A DNA stretch of 53,520 nt from S015-6 sp964384945 (GCA_964384945.1 CAYLMK010000031.1:1-53520); one strand, 5' to 3'. Numbered from the stretch's first letter, positions 25,485 through 33,913 are shown. Numbers and translations: made by a program. Notes: generated by a model not told the origin, from the letters alone.

Positions 25485-27272
25485 ATGAAAAGCGGCACTC
25501 GTGTGATAGCCGAATTGAGGAAGTCTTTCGAGACCGTCGAGCTCTCTGATGAACAGCGTCTTCTGAAGATCGAAATCTACCTGAAGGTCTATATACTCGT
25601 CCTGGTGTTGTTCGGGTACTCGATTCTTCAGTTTGCCGGTCTGTTCGGGTATCTACTCCTGCCGAGGAAGGAGATTGCCGGGGGCCTTCTGCTCTTCGTG
25701 TCTGTGAACGCGGTCTATCTGGCTTTGCTGAGGAGGGGAATCTTTCTGCGCCGGCTTGTGGTTCTGGTTGCGTTGACGGATATCTTCTTCTTCACCGTAT
25801 TGATCCATTTCCTTGGAGGCGCGGATAGCCCGGTCCTGGCTCTTCTCTATCTACTGCCTGTTCCTTTCTACTCGATTCTGATCTCCCCTTGGTCCGGGTA
25901 TCTCGTGTCGATCGGAAGCTGTCTCGCATACGCTGTTCTGTGTGGGTTGGAGTTCAGCGGTCTGCTTCCTTATTACGGGAAGGCGCCGATTCAGCTGGAG
26001 AGTCTTGGCATCATCCTCTTTTTCCTTTTCTTCTGCTTCTTCTCGATAGCCTTTTACGCAGGGTATTTCTCGGATGTGTTGCGCAGGCACCAGAAGGCCC
26101 TGGCCGAGGCGAATCGAGCCATTGAAGAGCACAACCTTACGCTGGAGACGAAGATAGCGAGCCGGACCCGGCAACTTGAGGAAGCCAGGAAAAAGCTTGA
26201 AGAGTACAGCCGGCAACTCGAGAGCGCTTTCAACGAGAAGAGCCGGCAACTGCAGGAAGTGCAGAACAGGCTGGCCTCCGGCCTCGGCGAACTCAAGTTG
26301 AAATACAACTATGAGAATATCGTCGGCAGATCGAGGGAAATGCAGGAAGTCTTTCGCCTGATCGACAAGGTTACGGATTTCAACGTGCCGATCTTGATTC
26401 AAGGAGAAAGCGGTACGGGCAAGGAGTTGGTGGCCAAAGCGATTCACTACAATGGGCCGCGGCGAGACAAAGCGTTCATCATTCAGAACTGCTCGGCCAT
26501 GACCGACACCCTCCTGGAAAGCGAGCTCTTCGGCCATGTCAAGGGGGCCTTCACCGGAGCCCTGCAGGACCGAAAGGGTCTCTTCGAAGAGGCCGACCAG
26601 GGGACGCTCTTCCTGGACGAGATCGGAGACATGAGCCCGAGCATGCAGGCCAAACTGCTTCGAGCGATCCAGGAGGGAGAGATCAGGCCGGTCGGCGGAA
26701 AGCGGGTCATTCGAGTGGATGTGCGCCTCATCTCGGCCACCAACAAGGATCTGAAGCATGCGGTCGAAACGGGGAACTTCAGGGAAGACCTCTACTACCG
26801 TCTGAACGGTGTGACGATACAGCTTTCCCCCTTGCGGGAGAGGAGGGAGGATATCCTCTCCCTGGCGGAACGCTTTCTCGACATTTTTTCCCGAGAGACC
26901 GGAATGAACAGAAAGGAGTTGTCCCAGGACGCGAAAAGGCTTCTCCTTTCCTACTCTTGGCCGGGAAATGTGCGCGAACTTGAAAACACGATCAAGAATG
27001 CTTGCGTCATCGCGCAGGAGCAGGTTATACAGCTTGAGGACTTTCGTTACAAGCCCGAACTTTTCAGTGCCGAGGCCCACACCCCGTCTCGCGAGGGAGG
27101 GGAGGAGGCGAGATTCTCTGAACTCGTGGTGAAGCCCCTTAAAGTAATGGAGAAGGAAGCGATCGAACATGCACTGAAGGCCAGCGGCGGGAAAAGAAAG
27201 GATGCGTCTAGGCTCCTGGATATTCCTATTCGGACTCTTTATGAGAAAATGAAAAGGTACGGAATTCGGTAA
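25485..27272 (+). CDS. Membrane-anchored sigma-54-dependent activator (PilS-like membrane domain + AAA+ + Fis HTH)
   Basis: A 595-residue protein. Residues about 32-197 carry 5-6 membrane helices with a PilS-like look; residues 200-270 form a coiled coil. The AAA+ enhancer-binding domain follows, with Walker A GESGTGKE (307-314), the sigma-54 contact loop GAFTGA (354-359) and Walker B TLFLDEIGD (374-382). A Fis-type HTH is at 558-595 (SRLLDIPIRTLYEKMKRYGI). There is neither a receiver nor a histidine kinase domain, so it seems to sense at the membrane and activate sigma-54 RNA polymerase directly. The downstream intergenic region holds candidate binding sites and a sigma-54 promoter. The start follows AGGAAGG. 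Confidence 0.9.
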   Translation: MKSGTRVIAELRKSFETVELSDEQRLLKIEIYLKVYILVLVLFGYSILQFAGLFGYLLLPRKEIAGGLLLFVSVNAVYLALLRRGIFLRRLVVLVALTDIFFFTVLIHFLGGADSPVLALLYLLPVPFYSILISPWSGYLVSIGSCLAYAVLCGLEFSGLLPYYGKAPIQLESLGIILFFLFFCFFSIAFYAGYFSDVLRRHQKALAEANRAIEEHNLTLETKIASRTRQLEEARKKLEEYSRQLESAFNEKSRQLQEVQNRLASGLGELKLKYNYENIVGRSREMQEVFRLIDKVTDFNVPILIQGESGTGKELVAKAIHYNGPRRDKAFIIQNCSAMTDTLLESELFGHVKGAFTGALQDRKGLFEEADQGTLFLDEIGDMSPSMQAKLLRAIQEGEIRPVGGKRVIRVDVRLISATNKDLKHAVETGNFREDLYYRLNGVTIQLSPLRERREDILSLAERFLDIFSRETGMNRKELSQDAKRLLLSYSWPGNVRELENTIKNACVIAQEQVIQLEDFRYKPELFSAEAHTPSREGGEEARFSELVVKPLKVMEKEAIEHALKASGGKRKDASRLLDIPIRTLYEKMKRYGIR

Positions 27273-27288
27273 GGAGCGACAGTTTTCA

Positions 27289-27321
27289 ATGCAAATTCGG
27301 CATTTCATGCAGAATCTGCAT
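27289..27321. promoter_or_regulatory. Pair of ATGC-N7-GCAT palindromes (candidate activator sites)
   Basis: Two 15-bp sites with identical ends occur side by side: ATGCAAATTCGGCAT (27289-27303) and ATGCAGAATCTGCAT (27307-27321), the second a perfect palindrome around one A. Centres are 18 bp apart. They lie 16 bp after the stop of the sigma-54 activator gene and about 270-300 bp upstream of a sigma-54 promoter. Two tandem dyads are the usual look of enhancer sites for Fis-type activators. Binding is inferred. Confidence 0.6.
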
Positions 27322-27347
27322 TACATCACAGTGCCCTTATGACTCGT

Positions 27348-27368
27348 TAACGGATGGCTAACGGATGG
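27348..27368. repeat. 11-bp-period direct repeat TAACGGATGG
   Basis: TAACGGATGG occurs at 27348-27357 and again at 27359-27368, an 11-bp period close to one helical turn. It lies between the palindrome pair and the sigma-54 promoter and may be another protein-binding site on the same DNA face, or simply a small tandem duplication. Confidence 0.45.
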
Positions 27369-27587
27369 TTAGAGGACGGGGAACCGGGTTTCTTGTTCTG
27401 GCCAAGAGAGAGACATCCGTGCGCAAGGAGGTTGGCTTGAAGACCTTTTCATTCGTAACCTATTGTATTTACATTGGCAATACCCTTCATTTCCATCCCT
27501 GGAGAGGCGTTTCTGGGGCGTGCGCTGGCAGGTGCTCGTCGCCGTCACTCTCGTTTTCTTGTCCCCGTTGGAAGTCCAGACATATTT

Positions 27588-27603
27588 TGGCACACTGATT
27601 GCT
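27588..27603 (+). promoter_or_regulatory. Sigma-54 (-24/-12) promoter
   Basis: TGGCACACTGATTGCT matches the consensus TGGCACG-N4-TTGCW at every conserved position except the seventh (A for G). The invariant GG (27589-27590) and GC (27601-27602) are 12 bp apart as required. The expected start of transcription is near 27614, rightwards. The next protein gene on that strand begins only at 28496, with smpB lying antisense between, so the direct product is not an obvious mRNA. Confidence 0.75.
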
Positions 27604-27613
27604 TACCAGTTCA

Positions 27614-27725
27614 AGCAAGTCAACCTATTCACCCGTACTTGAAGCCGGGTCGTTTGCAGGGAATCGGGTAACGCTCCTGCAAGCGGGCCGGCTTCTGCTG
27701 TTGCTGGCGAAGCTGCGCCCCTCCC
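27614..27725 (+). ncRNA. Candidate sigma-54-dependent structured RNA
   Basis: Downstream of the sigma-54 promoter a two-segment hairpin can form: GAAGCCGG (27641-27648) with CCGGCTTC (27688-27695), and inside it TTGCAGG (27654-27660) with CCTGCAA (27676-27682), leaving a 15-nt apical loop. No ATG with a ribosome site was found in this stretch. Any longer transcript would be antisense to smpB. The 3' end is unknown because no T run follows. An alternative is that the hairpin acts in the 3' region of the smpB transcript, read on the minus strand. Confidence 0.35.
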
Positions 27726-28196
27726 TCACGGTTCCCTGGATCGCCGCCGAAGAGTTCTCTGAATCTCCCTCCCTGCATCCTTCCTCTTGATGGCCTCTCT
27801 CTTTTCGTACTTGCGCTTCCCCCTGCCCAATCCGATCTCAACCTTGGCCCTGCTGTTCTTCAGATACACGCTCAGAGGGATGATCGAAAGCCCCTTTTCC
27901 TGGACCTTGCTGCCGAGCCTTCGGATTTCCCTCTTATGGAGAAGGAGCTTCCTGCGCCGTGTCGGCTCGTGATTGAAGGGCCCGGCGTTCGGATAGGGAG
28001 AAATGTAGATGTCACAAAGAAAAGCCTCTCCTTCCTCGATTCGCACGAACCCATCCGTGAGCTGAATGCGACCCGCGCGCAGGGATTTGATTTCCGTACC
28101 CGAGAGGGCGATTCCCGCCTCGTATGTAGCGAGAATCTCGAAGTCGAACCGGGCCTTCTTGTTTTTCGCGACAAGCTTGATCCCATCCGGACGCAA
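27726..28196 (-). CDS. smpB: SsrA-binding protein SmpB
   Basis: A 156-residue SmpB with KNKKARFDFEILATYEAGIA, LSGTEIKSLRAGRIQLTDGF, the CDIYISPYPNAGPFNHEPTR segment, KLLLHKREIRRL and a lysine/arginine-rich C-terminal tail. It delivers tmRNA to stalled ribosomes (trans-translation). The tmRNA gene (ssrA), often nearby, was not seen. The gene is alone on the minus strand, and its upstream side carries a matching promoter. Confidence 0.97.
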   Translation of the reverse strand: MRPDGIKLVAKNKKARFDFEILATYEAGIALSGTEIKSLRAGRIQLTDGFVRIEEGEAFLCDIYISPYPNAGPFNHEPTRRRKLLLHKREIRRLGSKVQEKGLSIIPLSVYLKNSRAKVEIGLGRGKRKYEKREAIKRKDAGREIQRTLRRRSREP

Positions 28197-28261
28197 GGGG
28201 GTCTCCTCTTTTGGGATGCCCGTTTCAGGCGTGGGGTCGGCGGGCCTGCCCGGGCAACGAC

Positions 28262-28291
28262 ATAATGGAGAAGGAAAGAGGGGATTGTCAA
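28262..28291 (-). promoter_or_regulatory. Sigma-70-type promoter for smpB
   Basis: Read on the minus strand: TTGACA (28291-28286), an 18-bp spacer, then CATTAT (28267-28262). The -35 box is perfect and the -10 matches TATAAT at four positions. It would give a leader of about 60 nt before smpB. Confidence 0.5.
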
Positions 28292-28495
28292 CGAATCAAG
28301 AGGCTGCGGTTTCGAGCGTGTTCCTGTGCGTTATCCACCTCGAAGGGGTGCCCCTGACTTTGCAAATCCCGCTCCCATGCGTAAGATTAAAGTCCAGGTT
28401 GGGCATGGACGAAAACAGAGGAAGACCGGGCGGTTCGAAATTGCCTGTCCGGCAACTCCCGTATCGGAGGGGAAAGTCGAGGAGGAGCCCGCTTC

Positions 28496-29830
28496 ATGGC
28501 CGACGATCAGCATCTTGCAGAGCAGATTGTTGCCCTGTTGAGCCGGATTCTGGACCTGCCGGAGGAATCCATCACGGCGGATGCCCACATCATGAACGAC
28601 CTGGGTGCCGACTCCTGGCAATACCTGGAATTCAGGACCGAGCTGGAGAGAGCCTTTACCCTGACCATACCGGATGCAGAGGTGGATCGGTTGAGCACGG
28701 TGGAGGGGTGTGCGAGGCTCATCGAGGAGTACCTGAACCGGAAAGCCCGCGGAAGCGCCGAGAGGAGCCTTGCGGGTGCGGAGACGAGGAAGGCATGGGA
28801 GTCGGGGAACCGATACCTCGGAGAAGACGGGGCCTACTACGTCGACCTCGAGGTGGGCATTCATCACATGGGGAGGAACAACCTCGCCGAGACGCCTCTG
28901 ATGATGCTCCTGGGCGACATGCGGTGGAGCCACCTGGCCCAGTTTACGGGCCTGCCCAGCAAGCAGCTTGTCGACGAAACCCACGACCGTCTCTATGCGA
29001 CCTTCTACTATCTCCGGATGCGATTCCCCAGGCAAACCCCGATGGCTTCGTACGGAGAAAACGACCGCGTCACGATCGTGAACACCTTGAACTCCTACGG
29101 AAACTCCGTCATGGACGGGTACTCCTTCCTCTACCCTGCATCGTGGCCCCGGGAGAAGAAGATCCCACTGAAGAACGGAAAGCAGGCTGAGGAGATCGGG
29201 ATTCCCTACATCCGCTCCTCCAACATCTTCGTGAAGATGCTCCAGGGAGCAAGCTGGCTGAAGAAGTCCAGGCCTGCCCACCCCGGTGTGGACAACATAC
29301 CGAAGATCGCCGAAGTGCCCGATTCCTACGCGCTGATCAAACGAGCCAGCCAGGAAGGGAGGTTCGGCCTGCCGCCCGACAACTTCTCATCGATCACGCC
29401 CGAAACCCTTCAGGTGGAATACCAGATCGAGCCCGACCGTGACCTGAACGGGGTGGGGCTTCTTTACTTTGCCAACTACTGCATGATCCAGGATATCGCA
29501 GAGCGCAGGCTGCTTCCGGGGAAGCCCCTGATCCCGATCTCCCATGACCTCCTGGATGCCAGGACGGTGGTGTTCCGGGAGAGCGCTTATCTGGCAAATG
29601 CGCATCAGTCGGATTCGATCCTTGTCTCCCTCGATGCCTGGTTGGAGAACCCGTTTCTTTCCGGTCATCCGGCACCGGAGATGGCCCCTATCCGGCTTTT
29701 CATGAACTACCAGATGACCCGTCGATCCGATGGAAGGAAGATGTTGGTCTCTTCAGCGGAAAAGGTCGTTTTCGGAAAGACATTGGGAGACGCGGGCCTT
29801 TTGGAGCCCTTACGGAGGCTCGCGGATTAG
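28496..29830 (+). CDS. Acyl carrier protein fused to LnmK/Pnap_2097-like double-hotdog enzyme
   Basis: A 444-residue two-part protein. Residues 1-82 are an acyl carrier domain with the phosphopantetheine site in DLGADSWQYLEF (Ser40). Residues about 105-440 resemble the LnmK / Pnap_2097 family of biosynthetic double-hotdog proteins, with YYVDLEVGIHHMGRNNLAET, MLLGDMRWSHLAQF and GVGLLYFANYCMIQDIAER. LnmK is an acyltransferase/decarboxylase acting on methylmalonyl-CoA to load an ACP in polyketide synthesis; here the carrier is already attached. No polyketide synthase gene is nearby. The start is followed by ADDQHLAEQI after GAGGAGGAGC. The stop overlaps that of the convergent helicase gene. Confidence 0.7.
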   Translation: MADDQHLAEQIVALLSRILDLPEESITADAHIMNDLGADSWQYLEFRTELERAFTLTIPDAEVDRLSTVEGCARLIEEYLNRKARGSAERSLAGAETRKAWESGNRYLGEDGAYYVDLEVGIHHMGRNNLAETPLMMLLGDMRWSHLAQFTGLPSKQLVDETHDRLYATFYYLRMRFPRQTPMASYGENDRVTIVNTLNSYGNSVMDGYSFLYPASWPREKKIPLKNGKQAEEIGIPYIRSSNIFVKMLQGASWLKKSRPAHPGVDNIPKIAEVPDSYALIKRASQEGRFGLPPDNFSSITPETLQVEYQIEPDRDLNGVGLLYFANYCMIQDIAERRLLPGKPLIPISHDLLDARTVVFRESAYLANAHQSDSILVSLDAWLENPFLSGHPAPEMAPIRLFMNYQMTRRSDGRKMLVSSAEKVVFGKTLGDAGLLEPLRRLAD

Positions 29831-32064
29831 GGGCCGCGTACTTTCCTGATCGGGGAAATCTCCGCCATGAGCTTACGTATCTTCCCGGCCCGGAACTGAA
29901 CGGTGATTTTCTCCTTGTAGCCCGAACCCTCCACATTGCGAACAATCCCGGTCCCAAGAGATTCGTGCTCGATCCTGTCTCCGATGCGGAACTTCTGGGC
30001 GAGTCTGCGGGAGGCAAGAGGGGGCAAACGGGGCCTGTCCAGCTGGCTTTCCTCGTAATCCAAGGAGAGATCCCCGCCCTTTTCCTCGCTGTCCAGGGGG
30101 CCTGCCAGAATACCGTAAAGGCGTCGCTCCTGCGGTTCCCGGACCTCGATCAGATCAGTCGGTATCGAGGCGAGAAAGGGGCTCGGATCGGCAAACTGCC
30201 GCTCGCCTTGAAGAGACCGGAGGCATGCCCGAGACAAATACAGCCGGTCTCTTGCGCGAGTCATTCCCACGTAACAGAGACGCCGCTCTTCCGCGAGTGC
30301 CTCCGGAGATGCATAGGAACGCCGGTGGGGCAGTACTCCGTCCTCCAGGCCGGTCAGGAAAACGATGGGGAACTCCAGCCCTTTCGCGCAGTGGAGGGTC
30401 ATCAAGGAAACACAGTTCGCCTTGTCCTCGTACGCATCGGTATCGCTGACGAGCGCCACCCTCTGCAGGAAGGCGCCGAGCACTTCTCTGGCAGACCCCT
30501 CGGCCTCCTTCTCCTGAAACTGGTCCGCCGTACGCAGAAATTCCTCCACGTTCTCCATCCGCCTCTCCCCGTCCTCTCTGCCCTCCAGAAAGCCCCTGTA
30601 TCCGGTCCGCTCGATCACCCCCTCCAGGAGCTTCTCGAGAGTCACGCCTCTGTCCAACTCGTCCAGCAGGCTCCGGATCAGTGCCTGAAAATGTTCGAGC
30701 CTGCTGCGCGCCGCGCCGGAGAGGTCCCCGGCCTCCAATGCCTGCAGAATCCCCCCCCACAGGGACTTCCCCTCCCGCTCGGCATAGGCCTGAAGGGCTT
30801 CCTGCGTGGCCGGGCCGATACCGCGCGGCGGCTGGTTCAGGATTCGAAGAAGACCGGCCGAGTCGTCCGGGTTGTAAAGAAACCGCAGGTAGGCAAGCAG
30901 ATCTTTCACTTCCGCCCGTTCGTAGAACCGTATGGAGCCGATGACGGCATGGGGGATGCAGAACTGGACGAATTTCTCTTCGAATGGCCGGGACTGCGCA
31001 TTGGTGCGGAAGAATACGCCGATATGCCGGTAAGGAATCTTCCTCACCGCGACAAGGTGCCGGATCTCCCCGGCAACCCATGCCGCCTCCTCGTCCGGCG
31101 TGGCGGTTTCCAAGTACACAAGCCGCTCCCCCGATGCGTTTGCAGTCCAAAGGCGCTTCTCTCTCCTTTCCGGGTTTCCCCGAGCCACCGCATCGGCGGC
31201 ACGAAGGATGGTCTGGGTGGAGCGGTAGTTCTGTTCGAGTGCGAGGACGCGCGCGCCGGGAAAGTCCTGCTCGAAGGCGAGCAGATTGTTCACCTCCGCG
31301 CCGCGCCACCGGTAGATCGATTGGTCGTCATCCCCCACGACGCAGAGCTCTGTGTCCTTTGACGCGAGCTTCTGCAGCAGGAGGTGTTGCGCCCGGTTTG
31401 TGTCCTGATACTCGTCCACGAGAATGGAACGGAACTGCTCCTGGTAGCTCGTCCGGATCTCGGGAAACTCATCCAACAGCCGCAGCACGAGGAGGAGCAG
31501 ATCCCCGAAGTCGACGGCGTTCGCCTCCTGAAGACTTTGCTTGTACAATGCGACGACTTCTTCCAGCGCTTGCCGCACAGGGGAGCGGCTCGGAATGAGG
31601 AGGCCGGGGTCGAGCCCCTGATTCTTGGCCCTGTCCAGCAGGCCTTGGACGGCCGCGGGCTGGACCTGTTTCGCCTCCACACGCAGTCTTTTCATGCAGG
31701 ATCGGATCACACGCAACTGGTCGTCGCTGTCGTAAATGACAAAACTCGTGCGATAGCCGAGGCGCTCGATGTGGCGTCGCAGGATTCTCGCGCACGTTGC
31801 GTGGAAGGTGCCGATCCAGATGCCGGTCTTCTCCATTCCCAGCAGTCGTTGCACCCGAAGGCGCATTTCGTCCGCGGCTTTGTTCGTGAAGGTGATCGCC
31901 AGGATGTTGCGGGGCGCGACGCCCCGATGAAGAACCAGGTGGGCAATCCGGTAGGTCAGGGCACGGGTCTTTCCGCTTCCTGCGCCGGCAAGGACCAGAA
32001 GCGGTCCCCCCTGGTGGAGAACCGCTTGTCTCTGCTCAGGGTTAAGCTCTCGATCCAGATTCAT
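29827..32064 (-). CDS. pcrA: UvrD/PcrA/Rep-type DNA helicase
   Basis: A 745-residue superfamily 1A helicase: LNPEQRQAVLHQGGPLLVLA, Walker A AGAGSGKT (26-33), ITFTNKAADEMR, Walker B VDEYQDTN, VVGDDDQSIYRWRGA, LEQNYRST, LMTLHCAKGLEFPIVFLTGL and VGMTRARDRLYLS. It unwinds DNA 3' to 5' in repair and in removal of proteins from DNA. Whether it should be called uvrD, pcrA or rep cannot be decided from sequence alone; the C-terminal LGTGIVRNVEGSG segment is PcrA/UvrD-like. glmS lies upstream on the same strand, 16 bp away. Confidence 0.93.
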   Translation of the reverse strand: MNLDRELNPEQRQAVLHQGGPLLVLAGAGSGKTRALTYRIAHLVLHRGVAPRNILAITFTNKAADEMRLRVQRLLGMEKTGIWIGTFHATCARILRRHIERLGYRTSFVIYDSDDQLRVIRSCMKRLRVEAKQVQPAAVQGLLDRAKNQGLDPGLLIPSRSPVRQALEEVVALYKQSLQEANAVDFGDLLLLVLRLLDEFPEIRTSYQEQFRSILVDEYQDTNRAQHLLLQKLASKDTELCVVGDDDQSIYRWRGAEVNNLLAFEQDFPGARVLALEQNYRSTQTILRAADAVARGNPERREKRLWTANASGERLVYLETATPDEEAAWVAGEIRHLVAVRKIPYRHIGVFFRTNAQSRPFEEKFVQFCIPHAVIGSIRFYERAEVKDLLAYLRFLYNPDDSAGLLRILNQPPRGIGPATQEALQAYAEREGKSLWGGILQALEAGDLSGAARSRLEHFQALIRSLLDELDRGVTLEKLLEGVIERTGYRGFLEGREDGERRMENVEEFLRTADQFQEKEAEGSAREVLGAFLQRVALVSDTDAYEDKANCVSLMTLHCAKGLEFPIVFLTGLEDGVLPHRRSYASPEALAEERRLCYVGMTRARDRLYLSRACLRSLQGERQFADPSPFLASIPTDLIEVREPQERRLYGILAGPLDSEEKGGDLSLDYEESQLDRPRLPPLASRRLAQKFRIGDRIEHESLGTGIVRNVEGSGYKEKITVQFRAGKIRKLMAEISPIRKVRGP

Positions 32065-32080
32065 GCGGGCGGTTGCCGGT

Positions 32081-33913
32081 TCACTCGACGGTAACGCTCT
32101 TGGCGAGGTTTCGGGGCTGATCCACGTCCGTCCCCTTGATCACGGCCACATGATACGCCATCAGTTGCAGGGGAACGGTCATGAGAATCGGGCTGAGGTA
32201 AGGGCTGCTTTCCGGTACGTAGAGAAGGTCGTCCGAGAGCTTTTCCGCCTCGGTGTCGCCGTAATTCACCACCGAGATGACCTTCCCCTCCCGGGCCTTG
32301 ACCTCCTCCAAGTTGTTCAGCACCTTTTCATAGAGCCCGTTTTTCGGCAAGAGCGCGACCGTGGGACAATTCTCGTCGATCAGGGCAATGGGTCCGTGCT
32401 TCATTTCTCCGGCCGGGTATCCCTCCGCATGAATGTAGGAGATCTCTTTCAGCTTGAGCGCTCCCTCCAGTGCGACCGGGTAGTGTATTCCTCTTCCCAG
32501 GTAAAGAAAGTCCTTGCAATGCGAATACTTGCGGGCGACCGCTTCGACGGCCTTCTCTCTGGAAAGAACATCTTCCACCAGCAGAGGCAACTTCTTCAGT
32601 TCCGTCAGGTAGCCTTCGAGGGTGCGTGGCTTCATCTTGCCCTGGATCCTTCCGAGGTGCAGGCTCAGGAGATACAAGGCGCATACCTGGGTCGAGAAGG
32701 CCTTTGTGGAGGCCACGCTGATCTCCGGGCCTGCATGGGTGTAAAGGACCCCCTGGCACTTCCTCGCAATGCTGGAATCCACCACGTTGCAGATCGCTAG
32801 AGAGAGCGCCCCTTTGCGGATGGCCTCCTCTGTGGCGGCCAGGGTGTCCGCGGTTTCCCCCGACTGGGAGATGGCGGTGAACAGGGTTTGCTTGGACAGG
32901 ATGGGATTTCGGTACCGGAACTCGGAGGCGAGATCCACCTCGCACGGGATACGGCAGAGATCCTCGATCATGAACTTGCCGATGAGGGCCGCGTGCCAGG
33001 AGGTTCCGCAGGCAACAAGGCAAATCTTCTTCACTTTCCGCAGGGCCGCCTCGTCGATTCCGATGTCCTTCAGGTAGATTTCCCGGTTCCGACCCTGGAT
33101 GCGGCCCCGCACCGTGTCCGTGATCACGCGGGGTTGCTCGTGGATCTCCTTGAGCATGAAATGCTTGTATCCCCCTTTTTCCGCCATCATCGGCGTCCAC
33201 GTGATGTGCGTCGGGTTTCTCTGGATCGACTCGCCGGACAGGGTGGTGATCCGGTGGCCGTCCCTGCGCAAAACGGCGATCTCCTCGTCTTCGAGGAAGA
33301 CCATCTCGCGGGTGTGATCCAAGAGGGCGGGTATGTCGGAGGCGAGGAAGCGTTCGAATTGTCCAACGCCGATCACGAGAGGGCTGGCCTTCTTGGCTCC
33401 GATCAGGCAGGTCGGGTCGTCCTGGGAAAGGACCGCGATGGCATAGGATCCTTTCACCTGCATCAGGGCCTTGCGGACCGCATCCTCCAGAGAATCTGAC
33501 TCCTCCCGATGGAGGTCGATCAGGTGGGCGATGATCTCGGTGTCGGTCTCCGACAGGAAGGTCCTGCCCTTGGCCTGCAGACGATCCCGGAGTTCGAGAT
33601 AGTTTTCGATGATCCCATTGTGCACGACGACGACCGGGCCTGAACGATGCGGGTGGGCGTTCGTTTCCGATGGCTTTCCATGCGTTGCCCACCGGGTGTG
33701 GCCGATTCCGAGAACTCCGTCACAAGGCCTGGCCTTGCATTCCTCGACCAGGCGGGAGAGCTTTCCCTCCGTTCTCCGCGTCTGGATCTCGCCCTTGTCA
33801 TCGAGGACCGCGATTCCGGCCGAGTCGTATCCCCGGTATTCGAGCTTCCTGAGCCCTTCCAGGAGCAACGAGGCCGATTTCCTCTCTCCTACGTAGCCTA
33901 CGATTCCACACAT
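32081..33913 (-). CDS. glmS: Glutamine-fructose-6-phosphate aminotransferase (isomerising)
   Basis: A 610-residue GlmS. The N-terminal nucleophile Cys is exposed after Met removal (MCGIVGYVG), which fixes the start; the open frame 17 codons upstream is not used. The glutaminase domain includes GHTRWATHGKPSETNAHPHR. Two SIS domains follow, with ACGTSWHAALIGK, ISQSGETADTLAATEEA, and the C-terminus ending in PRNLAKSVTVE. It makes glucosamine-6-phosphate, the first step towards peptidoglycan and lipopolysaccharide amino sugars. No glmU or glmM adjacent. No glmS ribozyme-like leader was recognised in the 59-bp upstream gap. Confidence 0.97.
   Translation of the reverse strand: MCGIVGYVGERKSASLLLEGLRKLEYRGYDSAGIAVLDDKGEIQTRRTEGKLSRLVEECKARPCDGVLGIGHTRWATHGKPSETNAHPHRSGPVVVVHNGIIENYLELRDRLQAKGRTFLSETDTEIIAHLIDLHREESDSLEDAVRKALMQVKGSYAIAVLSQDDPTCLIGAKKASPLVIGVGQFERFLASDIPALLDHTREMVFLEDEEIAVLRRDGHRITTLSGESIQRNPTHITWTPMMAEKGGYKHFMLKEIHEQPRVITDTVRGRIQGRNREIYLKDIGIDEAALRKVKKICLVACGTSWHAALIGKFMIEDLCRIPCEVDLASEFRYRNPILSKQTLFTAISQSGETADTLAATEEAIRKGALSLAICNVVDSSIARKCQGVLYTHAGPEISVASTKAFSTQVCALYLLSLHLGRIQGKMKPRTLEGYLTELKKLPLLVEDVLSREKAVEAVARKYSHCKDFLYLGRGIHYPVALEGALKLKEISYIHAEGYPAGEMKHGPIALIDENCPTVALLPKNGLYEKVLNNLEEVKAREGKVISVVNYGDTEAEKLSDDLLYVPESSPYLSPILMTVPLQLMAYHVAVIKGTDVDQPRNLAKSVTVE

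Noticed and set aside
27370..27643. Possible hydrophobic protein end (…RRFWGVRWQVLVAVTLVFL…) read on the plus strand
   Set aside because: No usable start codon or ribosome site, unusual AT-rich codons, and the sigma-54 promoter lies inside it; treated as non-coding.
28340..28375. Sigma-54-like sequence GGGGTGCCCCTGACTTTGC
   Set aside because: GG and GC are not 12 bp apart, so the invariant spacing fails.
27273..28500. tmRNA (ssrA) next to smpB
   Set aside because: No tRNA-Ala-like ends or tag frame could be found on either strand.
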